From positions 1-5,661 of the forward strand of contig JACCSF010000303.1 of NCBI GenBank assembly GCA_013813135.1: DNA of 5,661 bases, read 5' to 3'. The position numbers were made by a program, and so were the translations under genes. The DNA is from Thermoleophilaceae bacterium. Its GTDB lineage: Bacteria; Actinomycetota; Thermoleophilia; Solirubrobacterales; Thermoleophilaceae. This document shows positions 1 through 5,328 of the stretch, piece by piece; positions within the stretch are counted from its first letter, which is position 1; every line of letters begins with the position of its first letter. The notes beneath the pieces are model-generated. The model was not told the origin of the DNA and searched no databases. It worked only from the letters and a program-made list of their open reading frames with translations.

Positions 1-470
1 ATCCCGTGCGGGGGGCCCTGGAAGGACTTCAGGTAGGCGTAGGGGATGCGCATGTCCTCGAGGCGCAGCGACTTGAGCGCCTTGAAGCCGAAGACGTTGC
101 CGATGATCGAGGAGGTCAGGTTCGCGACCGAGCCCTCCTCGAACAGGTCGATGTCGTAGGCGATCTTCGCGATGTACTGCCCGGGCGTGCCCGGGACCTC
201 GTCGCAGGTGTAGGCCTTGGCCTGGTAGTGCTCGTGCGGCGTCAGCCGGTCCGTCCACACCACCGTCCACGTCGCCGTCGAGGACTCTCCCGCCACGGCG
301 GCCGCCGCCTCGATCGGATCTACGCCCTCCTGCGGCGTGATCCGGAAGGCGCACAGGATGTCGGTGTCCTTCGGCTCGTAATCGGCGTCCCAGTAGCCCA
401 TCTCGGCGTACGGGGTCACGCCAGCCGCCCAGCGGTCCTTATTCGTGCCGTTTCCAGAGGTGGGGGTCAT
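1..470 (-). CDS. cbbL: RuBisCO large subunit, form I (N-terminal part, truncated by window edge)
   Basis: Large subunit of ribulose-1,5-bisphosphate carboxylase/oxygenase, the cytoplasmic CO2-fixing enzyme of the Calvin cycle. The visible part is 156 complete codons (470 down to 3), about a third of the usual ~475 residues; the catalytic barrel lies outside the window. The N-terminal domain is unmistakable: YAEMGYWDADYEPKDTD at 21-37, GESSTATW at 61-68, SIIGNVFGFKALKSLRLEDM at 121-140. E62, T67, W68 and N125 correspond to the active-site residues spinach E60, T65, W66 and N123. The start is ATG at 470-468, with GAGGAAGG (482-475) just upstream. The alanine-rich AAAAVAGESS stretch and the residues around it resemble red-type form I enzymes (form IC or the IE-like group of actinobacteria); the exact clade needs a tree. 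It follows comB on the same strand after 95 nt, so it is probably the third gene of an aldolase-comB-cbbL operon, possibly with its own promoter. Confidence 0.97.
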   Translation of the reverse strand, partial: MTPTSGNGTNKDRWAAGVTPYAEMGYWDADYEPKDTDILCAFRITPQEGVDPIEAAAAVAGESSTATWTVVWTDRLTPHEHYQAKAYTCDEVPGTPGQYIAKIAYDIDLFEEGSVANLTSSIIGNVFGFKALKSLRLEDMRIPYAYLKSFQGPPHG

Positions 471-474
471 GCAT

Positions 475-482
475 CCTTCCTC
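475..482 (-). promoter_or_regulatory. Ribosome binding site of cbbL
   Basis: The minus strand reads GAGGAAGG and then ATGC before the cbbL ATG at 470. GAGG sits 8 nt from the start codon, a normal Shine-Dalgarno spacing. A second ATG overlaps the spacer but is out of frame, so the site supports ATG 470 as the start. Confidence 0.75.
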
Positions 483-483
483 G

Positions 484-503
484 GTTGCCGCTTGGGAGGC
501 AAC
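484..503 (-). repeat. Inverted repeat / possible hairpin in the cbbL leader
   Basis: A perfect 6-bp inverted repeat, GTTGCC and GGCAAC, separated by 8 nt, lies directly upstream of the cbbL ribosome binding site. In the cbbL transcript it could fold into a short hairpin next to the Shine-Dalgarno, or it could be a protein-binding dyad. No T-tract follows, so it is not a typical intrinsic terminator. The rest of the comB-cbbL gap (504-565) includes an AT-rich patch near 549-570 but no convincing promoter hexamers. Function is inference only. Confidence 0.4.
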
Positions 504-565
504 GGTACCGCGCAGACACAAAGCCTTCAAGGAAGTTTCGAGCAGATTACTTAGCCAAAATCCTA

Positions 566-1354
566 TTAATGCGCCGGAGCGGTGTGCCTTTCCTCGAAGC
601 TCCCAGAGGCCTCTCCGTCGGCGAGCCAGATGGATGCGACCCCCACCTGTGGGGTCAGCATGGTGACCTCGGGCACCACGGCCGTGACGGACTCCCTGGC
701 GCAGAAGTCGATGTCCGACCCCTGTTCGGTGGCACGCAGCACGGCGGCGTCGGCGCTCTGCGTCAGCGCCTCGCGGGCGTTCCGGTAGGCGCCGGCGAGC
801 CGCTCGGCGGCCAGGGCCGCATCCGTCCGCGCGCCCGCGAGCCGCGCGACGATGCGTCCGGCGACGTACGCGTCCTCCAGAGCGAAGCGGCCGTCGGTGC
901 CGGCGCAGACGATCGTCGCGTCCTGGCCCGGCGGAATGCGCTCTGTCAGGGCGTTCAGGTTGAGGAGCGAGCCGACGAGCACCTCTCTCGCGGCCGCGAG
1001 CGCAGACAGGATCGCCGGCGTTCCGTTGGTGGTGCACAGCACCAGGTCCTCGCCACGGGCCCGCCCGAGCGCCTGCGGGGAGTTCCCGTAGTCGAAGCCC
1101 TCGATTGGCAGGCAGCCGCGCTCGCCGGCGAGCAGGCGGCCCGGCCCCCGGAGGCGGGTGGCCTCCTCTGGCGAGGCTGTGCAGAGCACGCGCCGGTAGC
1201 CCACCTCGAGGGCCGTCACAATCGTCGAGCTCGCTCGCAGGACGTCTACCACCACCGCCACTCCGGTCGCCCCGAGCCCGGACGGCGTGAAGGCGACGTC
1301 GATCGACGCCGCCCGCGGCGGGTCGCCGGGGCGACGGCCCGGGGGCCCGCTCAC
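566..1354 (-). CDS. ComB family protein (2-phosphosulfolactate phosphatase-like)
   Basis: A 262-residue protein of the ComB family, whose characterised archaeal member is a Mg2+-dependent 2-phosphosulfolactate phosphatase in coenzyme M synthesis. Family blocks in order: VVVDVLRASSTIVTAL at 34-49, GERGCLPIEGFDYGNSPQ at 77-94, LCTTNGTPAI at 106-115, VCAGTDGRFALEDAYVAGRI at 149-168, and DIDFCARE near 214-221. Length is normal for the family (about 230-260). The start is GTG at 1354-1352, overlapping the aldolase TGA as GTGA; no other ATG, GTG or TTG occurs between it and the first conserved strand (IDVAF at 18). The open frame continues upstream to 1969, but that part lies antisense-frame to the aldolase and is not ComB-like. 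Only a weak GAGCAGG precedes the start, so translation is probably coupled to the aldolase. Bacterial homologues are common and their substrates mostly unknown. Its place between aldolase and RuBisCO suggests a sugar- or acid-phosphate substrate, which is inference. Confidence 0.9.
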   Translation of the reverse strand: MSGPPGRRPGDPPRAASIDVAFTPSGLGATGVAVVVDVLRASSTIVTALEVGYRRVLCTASPEEATRLRGPGRLLAGERGCLPIEGFDYGNSPQALGRARGEDLVLCTTNGTPAILSALAAAREVLVGSLLNLNALTERIPPGQDATIVCAGTDGRFALEDAYVAGRIVARLAGARTDAALAAERLAGAYRNAREALTQSADAAVLRATEQGSDIDFCARESVTAVVPEVTMLTPQVGVASIWLADGEASGSFEERHTAPAH

Positions 1355-2382
1355 AGCGGGAGCGCCTGCTCGAGCTCCTCGGAATAGCGCCCGAAGCGGG
1401 CCTCGCCGTTGCAGCGGGCCCGATGCGCGAAGGCGGCCTGGGCTTCGGCGGCCTGCGACTCCTCGCCGCCCCAAACCTCGAGGGGCGCTGCCTGAAGCGC
1501 CCGGCCATAGGAGAAGCTCAGCTCCCACGGCACACCGCCGATCGAATTCATCGCACTCAGATGGCCGCTGGCGAGCTCGTCGCCCTGGCCACCTGAGAGG
1601 AACGCGATGCCGGGCACGGCCGCCGGGACCACCTGGCGAAGGAGGGCCAGTGTCCGCTCGGCCACCTCTTCGACGCCGGCCTGCCGCGCACAGGAGTAGC
1701 CCGACAGCACCATGTTCGGCTTCAGGACGATGCCCTCGAGCAGCACCCGCTGGTCGAGCAGCTCGCCGAACACGTCGCGTAACGTGGCGCGGGTGATCGC
1801 CTCGGAGCGTTCGATCGTGTGGTCGCCGTCCATCAGCACCTCGGGCTCGACGATCGGGACGATCCCAGCCTCTTGGCAGAGTGCGGCGTAGCGGCCCAGC
1901 GCGTGTGCGTTCGCCGACATGCAAGCTCGGCTCGGGCGGTCTTCCCCGATCGCGATCACCGCTCGCCACTTCGCGAATCGGGCGCCCAGCTCGCGGTACT
2001 CGGCGAGCCGCTCGCGCAGGCCGTCGAGCCCTTCGGTCACGGTCTCGCCCTCGAAACCGGCGAGCGGCTTCGCACCCGAGTCGACCTTGATACCCGGGCT
2101 CATGCCTCGGGTTGCGAGGAACTCCGGGAACGGGGTCCCGTCTGACGTGGACTGGCGGATCGTCTCGTCGTACAGAATCACGCCGCTGATGTGCTGCTCG
2201 GCGCCGGGTGTCGTGAACAGCAGCTCGCGAAAGCGCCGGCGCGCCTCTTCGCTCGACTCGACGCCGACAGACTCCAGCCGCTTGGTCATCGTGCGGTTGC
2301 TCTCGTCGGCCGCCAGGATGCCCTTACCCTCAGCGACCAGCTCGCGCGCCGTCGTCTCGAGCGCTTTCCGGTGCCGCTTCAT
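1351..2382 (-). CDS. Class I fructose-bisphosphate aldolase
   Basis: A 343-residue Schiff-base (class I) fructose-1,6-bisphosphate aldolase. It joins dihydroxyacetone phosphate with glyceraldehyde-3-phosphate, or with erythrose-4-phosphate to give sedoheptulose-1,7-bisphosphate, as the Calvin cycle requires. Family motifs in order: GKGILAADES at 19-28 (D26 matches muscle D33), GVILYDETI at 67-75, GIKVD at 97-101, FAKWRAVI at 136-143 (K138 matches K146), PIVEPEVLMDGDH at 176-188 (E179 matches E187), LKPNMV at 220-225 (K221 is the Schiff-base lysine, K229 in muscle), FLSGGQ at 261-266, and WELSFSYGRALQ at 286-297. Length is close to the eukaryotic type (~360). The start is ATG 2382-2380, preceded by GAGGAG at 2393-2388 with a 5-nt spacer. 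An in-frame ATG at 2457 would add 25 unrelated residues and lacks such a site. It is the first gene of the minus-strand operon, and its stop overlaps comB. All catalytic residues checked are present. Confidence 0.96.
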   Translation of the reverse strand: MKRHRKALETTARELVAEGKGILAADESNRTMTKRLESVGVESSEEARRRFRELLFTTPGAEQHISGVILYDETIRQSTSDGTPFPEFLATRGMSPGIKVDSGAKPLAGFEGETVTEGLDGLRERLAEYRELGARFAKWRAVIAIGEDRPSRACMSANAHALGRYAALCQEAGIVPIVEPEVLMDGDHTIERSEAITRATLRDVFGELLDQRVLLEGIVLKPNMVLSGYSCARQAGVEEVAERTLALLRQVVPAAVPGIAFLSGGQGDELASGHLSAMNSIGGVPWELSFSYGRALQAAPLEVWGGEESQAAEAQAAFAHRARCNGEARFGRYSEELEQALPL

Positions 2383-2387
2383 AGTCA

Positions 2388-2393
2388 CTCCTC
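2388..2393 (-). promoter_or_regulatory. Ribosome binding site deciding the aldolase start
   Basis: The minus strand reads GAGGAG with the 5-nt spacer TGACT before ATG 2382. This favours ATG 2382 over the upstream in-frame ATG at 2457. Confidence 0.8.
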
Positions 2394-2419
2394 GATGTGC
2401 CGGATTGATGCCGCCCGTT

Positions 2420-2440
2420 GTCCGTCCAAGACCTACGGAC
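2420..2440. repeat. Short inverted repeat in the aldolase leader
   Basis: GTCCGT (2420-2425) and ACGGAC (2435-2440) form a perfect 6-bp dyad around a 9-nt centre. It starts 38 nt upstream of the aldolase ATG and overlaps the weak candidate -10 on the minus strand. It could be an operator or a leader hairpin. A 6-bp dyad can occur by chance in GC-rich DNA, so the call is weak. Confidence 0.25.
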
Positions 2441-2560
2441 GCTAGCCGGTTAGCCATCGAAGAACAACAAGGACTCCAGAGCCCCCCGTTAGACGGATGC
2501 CTAATGCAGATCGCCTACAGTGCGTACCGAACCCGGCGGCTACGGGCTGCCCGGGCGGTA

Positions 2561-2581
2561 TGGTCACAGGCCGTTGGTCAC
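2561..2581. repeat. 7-nt direct repeat TGGTCAC, possible operator
   Basis: Two exact copies of TGGTCAC (2561-2567 and 2575-2581) lie 14 nt apart, start to start, 52-72 nt upstream of the hypC start. Tandem half-sites near the expected promoter position are typical of regulator binding sites, but the spacing is not a full number of helical turns and no specific regulator family is recognised. Confidence 0.3.
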
Positions 2582-2632
2582 GACAAGCACAACCAGGCGT
2601 ACGCTTCAGAGGCTCAAGGCCAGCGTGATCGA

Positions 2633-2842
2633 GTGAACGACTGCGGCGACCACTGCATCACCTGCTCCGACGAGGGCATACCGATGCAGGTGGAGCGCAT
2701 CGACGAGGCTCGCCGCCTCGCTCTCTGCACGGCGGAGGACGGCTCAAAGAGCACGGTCGAGATCGCGCTCGTCGAACCCGTCGTGCCCGGCGACCGGCTC
2801 CTGGTCCACGCCGGGGTCGCCCTCGTGGGGCTCGAGTCATGA
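2633..2842 (+). CDS. hypC: Hydrogenase maturation chaperone HypC (Cys-rich N-terminal variant)
   Basis: A small 69-residue chaperone of the HypC/HybG/HupF family. HypC pairs with HypD to hold the iron while its CN and CO ligands are added, then delivers it to the hydrogenase large subunit precursor. The C-terminal half is classic: VEIALVEPVVPGDRLLVHAG at 42-61. The N-terminus is not the usual MC(L/I)xxP: it reads VNDCGDHCITCSDEGIPM, with cysteines at 4, 8 and 11. C11, just before the strand PMQV, is the best match to the essential N-terminal cysteine of standard HypC. This type of N-terminus also occurs, as far as I recall, in actinobacterial hyp clusters. The start is GTG 2633; the only upstream Shine-Dalgarno is a weak AAGG (2616-2619), and upstream in-frame starts would add residues with no family resemblance. 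Its TGA overlaps the hypD ATG (ATGA), indicating translational coupling. Confidence 0.9.
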   Translation: MNDCGDHCITCSDEGIPMQVERIDEARRLALCTAEDGSKSTVEIALVEPVVPGDRLLVHAGVALVGLES

Positions 2843-3954
2843 AGTACGTCGACGAGTTCCGCGACCCCGAGCTCGGGCGCGTGCTCGCCACCGAGATCCT
2901 TGCCGCAGTGGAGCCCGGCCGGCACTACAAGTTCATGGAGGTCTGCGGGGGCCACACGCACTCGATCTACAAGTACGGGGTCGACGACCTGCTGCCTGCC
3001 AACGTCGAGCTGGTGCACGGGCCGGGCTGCCCGGTATGCGTGATCCCGATGGGCCGCGTCGACGACGGCATCGCTGTTGCGCGCGAGCCGGGCGTGATCT
3101 TCACCTGCTTCGGCGACATGATGCGCGTACCGGGATCGGACGGCAGCCTGCTGGACGCCAAGGCCGAGGGTGCGGACATCCGGATGGTGTACTCGCCGCT
3201 CGACGCGCTGCGGATCGCCAAGCAGAACCCCGACCGCGAGGTCGTCTTCTTTGCGATCGGCTTCGAGACAACGGCGCCGTCCACCGCCCTCACGCTCATG
3301 CGCGCGAAGGCCGAAGGCGTCAAGAACTTCTCCTGCATCTGCAGCCACGTCACGATCGTGCCGCCGCTGCGCGCGCTGCTCGACTCCCCCGACCTGCGAC
3401 TCGACGGCTTCGTCGGCCCGGGTCACGTATCGACTGTCGTCGGCGTCCGGCCATTCGAGTTCATCCCGGCCGAGTACGGCAAGCCGATCGTCGTCGCGGG
3501 CTTCGAGCCGCTCGACGTCTTGCAGGCGATCCGCATGATCCTCGTGCAGCTCGCCGAGGGGCGTTGTGCCGTCGAGAACCAGTACGCGCGAGTGGTCCCC
3601 TACGAGGGCAACCAGCGCGCGCTCGAGGTGATGGCCGAGGTGTTCGAGCTGCGGCCGCACTTCGAGTGGCGCGGGCTCGGGTTCATCTCGCAGAGCGGGC
3701 TGAAGCTCTCGGACGCCTACGCGGAGCTCGACGCCGAGCTGCGCTTCAGCGTTCCCGGGATGCGCGTCGCGGACCCGAAGGCCTGTCAGTGCGGCGAGGT
3801 TCTGAAGGGCGTGATCAAGCCGTGGGAGTGCAAGGTGTTCGGCACCGCCTGCACTCCCGAGCGACCGATCGGCACCTGCATGGTCTCCTCCGAGGGGGCC
3901 TGCGCGGCCTACTACAACTACGGCCGCTTCGCGCGCGAGCGGGAGGTGGTCTAG
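2839..3954 (+). CDS. hypD: Hydrogenase maturation protein HypD
   Basis: A 371-residue iron-sulfur protein, the scaffold on which the Fe(CN)2CO group is assembled with HypC and HypE. Family motifs in order: MEVCGGHTH at 33-41 with the catalytic C36 (E. coli C41), HGPGCPVCVIP at 60-70 with the redox pair C64 and C67 (E. coli C69/C72), GFETTAPSTA at 141-150, GPGHVS at 193-198, and the C-terminal cysteine-rich part with C316, C318, C331, C338, C347 and C355, which includes the ligands of the [4Fe-4S] cluster. Length matches the family (~370). The ATG overlaps the hypC stop by 4 nt. The last codons carry GGGAGGTGGT, which serves as ribosome binding site for hypE. The stop TAG is in the same frame as hypE, with no nucleotide between the TAG and the proposed hypE start. 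All expected residues are present, so the protein should be functional. Confidence 0.98.
   Translation: MKYVDEFRDPELGRVLATEILAAVEPGRHYKFMEVCGGHTHSIYKYGVDDLLPANVELVHGPGCPVCVIPMGRVDDGIAVAREPGVIFTCFGDMMRVPGSDGSLLDAKAEGADIRMVYSPLDALRIAKQNPDREVVFFAIGFETTAPSTALTLMRAKAEGVKNFSCICSHVTIVPPLRALLDSPDLRLDGFVGPGHVSTVVGVRPFEFIPAEYGKPIVVAGFEPLDVLQAIRMILVQLAEGRCAVENQYARVVPYEGNQRALEVMAEVFELRPHFEWRGLGFISQSGLKLSDAYAELDAELRFSVPGMRVADPKACQCGEVLKGVIKPWECKVFGTACTPERPIGTCMVSSEGACAAYYNYGRFAREREVV
3941..3950 (+). promoter_or_regulatory. Strong ribosome binding site inside the end of hypD, for hypE
   Basis: GGGAGGTGGT is a near-perfect anti-16S match. Its GGAGG core (3942-3946) lies 8 nt before CTG 3955 but 113 nt before the first ATG in frame (4060). 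It therefore points to initiation at or near 3955. Confidence 0.75.
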
Positions 3955-5052
3955 CTGGCCGACCCGCCGGGTGTTGTCCCCGACCGTGAGGAGCGCATCC
4001 TCGGAATCATCGAGACTGCCCGCGGCAAGCGCGCGAAGTTCCGCGACGACCGCATCAACATGTCGCACGGCGCCGGTGGCAAGGCGACCCAGAGCATGAT
4101 CGAGGGCCTCTTCGTGCCTGCATTCGGATCGGAGACGCTCCGCGCCATGGGCGATGCGGGCTTTGTCGAGGCGGACGGCGTCGAGCTCGCGATGACTACC
4201 GACTCCTTCGTCGTCAAGCCGATCCGCTTCCCGGGCGGCTCGATCGGGGACCTGGCCGTCAACGGCACGGTCAACGACCTCGCCGTATCCGGCGCACGGC
4301 CGCTCGCGGTGAGCCTGTCGCTGATCCTCGAGGAGGGTCTCGCTGCGGACGAGCTCAAGGCGGAGGTCGAGGCAATCGCCGGCGCCGCCGAGGCGGCCGA
4401 CGTGCATATCGTCGCCGGCGACACGAAGGTCGTCGAACGCGGCGCCGCCGACAAGATGTACGTGTGCACGACTGGCCTCGGCCGACGCGACCCGCGTGCC
4501 CGGATGGCGACCGACGCGATCCGCCCCGGCGACCGCATCCTGCTGTCCGGCACGATCGGCGAGCATGGCACCGCGATCATGCTGGCTCGCGGTGAGTTCG
4601 AGCTCGACGCCGCGATCGAGTCGGACACGCGCCCACTGTGGCCGGTGGTGAACGCGCTGCTCGAAGAGACCGGTCCCTCGCTTCGCTGCATGCGCGACGC
4701 CACGCGGGGAGGTGTGGCGTCGGTGCTGAACGAGCTCGCGCGCGCATCGCAGGTGGCGATGCTCGTGCATGAGGCGGCGGTGCCCATCGAACCGGCCGTG
4801 GCCGGGGCCTCCGAACTCTTGGGGATAGACCCAATGTACGTGGCCAACGAAGGCAAGCTCGTCGCCTTCGTGGCCCCGGAAGCCGCGGACCGCGCGCTCG
4901 ACGCGCTGCGCGCGGTACCGGGCTGCGAGCGCGCGGCGGAGATCGGCGAGGTGCGCACCGAGCCTCCCGGGATGGTCTTAGTGGAGACGAGCTTTGGTGG
5001 CAAGCGGGTCATGGACCAGCTGGTCGGGGACCCGCTGCCGCGGATCTGTTGA
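3955..5052 (+). CDS. hypE: Hydrogenase maturation protein HypE, likely CTG start
   Basis: HypE takes the carbamoyl group delivered by HypF on its C-terminal cysteine, dehydrates it with ATP to thiocyanate, and passes cyanide to the HypC-HypD iron. The fold is PurM/AIR synthetase-like. From CTG 3955 the protein has 365 residues: SHGAGGK at 37-43 (ATP-binding start), TTDSF at 81-85, GDLAVNGTVNDLAVSGARP at 98-116, GDTKVV at 155-160, and the diagnostic C-terminus PRIC ending in C365. Starting at ATG 4060 would give 330 residues and cut off the strand RIN that leads into the glycine loop; no ATG, GTG or TTG occurs in frame between the hypD stop and 4060. The upstream 35 codons read like coding sequence (LADPPG... 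FRDDRIN), and a strong Shine-Dalgarno lies 8 nt before the CTG. I therefore choose CTG 3955; ATG 4060 is the conservative alternative. Confidence 0.93.
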   Translation: MADPPGVVPDREERILGIIETARGKRAKFRDDRINMSHGAGGKATQSMIEGLFVPAFGSETLRAMGDAGFVEADGVELAMTTDSFVVKPIRFPGGSIGDLAVNGTVNDLAVSGARPLAVSLSLILEEGLAADELKAEVEAIAGAAEAADVHIVAGDTKVVERGAADKMYVCTTGLGRRDPRARMATDAIRPGDRILLSGTIGEHGTAIMLARGEFELDAAIESDTRPLWPVVNALLEETGPSLRCMRDATRGGVASVLNELARASQVAMLVHEAAVPIEPAVAGASELLGIDPMYVANEGKLVAFVAPEAADRALDALRAVPGCERAAEIGEVRTEPPGMVLVETSFGGKRVMDQLVGDPLPRIC

Positions 5053-5053
5053 C

Positions 5054-5058
5054 GGAGG
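5054..5058 (+). promoter_or_regulatory. Orphan ribosome binding site of the broken hypB
   Basis: GGAGG, followed by AAAGAG, sits just after the hypE stop, where a hypB start is expected 6-10 nt downstream. No ATG, GTG or TTG occurs there: the next GTG codons are at 5073, which meets TGA after two codons, and at 5078, 19 nt from the GGAGG. The original start codon appears to have been deleted. Confidence 0.5.
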
Positions 5059-5059
5059 A

Positions 5060-5328
5060 AAGAGCGCTGCACGTGCCGTGACGCAGCTGAACACCGATCC
5101 AAGCTTCGGCGGCGAGTGCCACCTGGACCCCAGCAATGCCCGGCCGAGTTCAAGGTCGGAGAGGACGCCCCAATGATGGTCTCCGCGATCACCGAGGGCG
5201 AGAAGAAGCCGCTCAAGTACCCGGGGGCCGCGCCGCGCATCATCGTCAGCGCGAAGACGGGGGAGGGCATCGAGGCGTGGCGCGACTGGCTCAGCCGCGT
5301 GGGTGCCCCCGTGGAGGCGCGCGCTTGA
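5060..5328 (+). pseudogene. hypB: Remnant of HypB (hydrogenase nickel-insertion GTPase) with three deletions
   Basis: HypB is a GTPase that helps load nickel into the hydrogenase large subunit and is normally 210-300 residues. Only three family blocks remain. Block A (5081-5128) reads TQLNTDPSFGGECHLD. Block B (5137-5223) starts CPAEFKVGED and ends EGEKKPLKYP, in a different frame from A. Block C (5224-5328) contains IIVSAKTGEGIEAWRDWL and is fused in frame to B. Missing are the start and the P-loop half before A, the segment between CHLD and CPAEF (normally ending in ENVGNLV), and the segment after KYP with the NKxD guanine-specificity motif. The retained Cys-His and Cys are those that form the metal site of the E. 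coli G domain (C166, H167, C198). Frames B and C are open from GTG 5116, but a protein from there lacks GTPase motifs. Genuine decay is possible; so is a misassembled sequence. The TGA overlaps the next gene. Confidence 0.85.
5313..5317 (+). promoter_or_regulatory. Ribosome binding site of the SIS-domain gene
   Basis: GGAGG lies within the last codons of the hypB remnant, 7 nt before TTG 5325. Its spacing supports the TTG start. Confidence 0.6.

Larger units (their letters stand above)
2383..2632. promoter_or_regulatory. Divergent intergenic region between the CBB and hyp operons
   Basis: These 250 nt separate the minus-strand aldolase operon from the plus-strand hyp operon, so promoters for both should lie here. 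On the minus strand TTGTTC, a 17-nt spacer and TAGCGT (2463 down to about 2435) have the right spacing and a TANNNT-type -10, but the -35 match is poor. On the plus strand TACAGT at 2516-2521 could be a -10, yet no good -35 lies 16-18 nt upstream. Two repeats inside are listed separately. I see no RNA gene, no small coding region with family resemblance and no terminator. Confidence 0.55.

Noticed and set aside
485..1387. A 300-codon plus-strand open frame opposite comB
   Set aside because: Arg/Gly/Ala-rich shadow without family resemblance; the minus strand encodes a complete ComB protein.
1355..1969. Upstream extension of the comB frame to an ATG at 1969
   Set aside because: The extension lies wholly within the aldolase gene in another frame and is Arg/Gly/Pro-rich. 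GTG 1354, with its GTGA overlap, gives a normal ComB length.
2443..2455. Direct repeat TAGCC-N3-TAGCC upstream of the aldolase
   Set aside because: Only 5 nt per copy, with no further symmetry; expected by chance.
2383..2457. In-frame extension of the aldolase to ATG 2457
   Set aside because: The added 25 residues are not conserved in type, and a good ribosome site sits directly before ATG 2382.
2614..4770. A very long (718-codon) open frame on the minus strand opposite hypC, hypD and hypE
   Set aside because: It mirrors genuine, strongly conserved genes on the plus strand. Its translation is low-complexity, rich in H, R, D and A, and resembles no family; this is a common shadow in GC-rich codon usage.
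4994..5176. A 60-codon plus-strand frame that includes the first HypB block
   Set aside because: It begins inside hypE in another frame and leaves the HypB frame after CHLD. It is part of the hypB remnant, not a gene.
5060..5328. The idea that the hypB remnant is a functional miniature metal-binding HypB
   Set aside because: The Cys-His block and the second Cys block are in different frames, the start codon at the ribosome site is missing, and no frameshift-promoting signal is visible.
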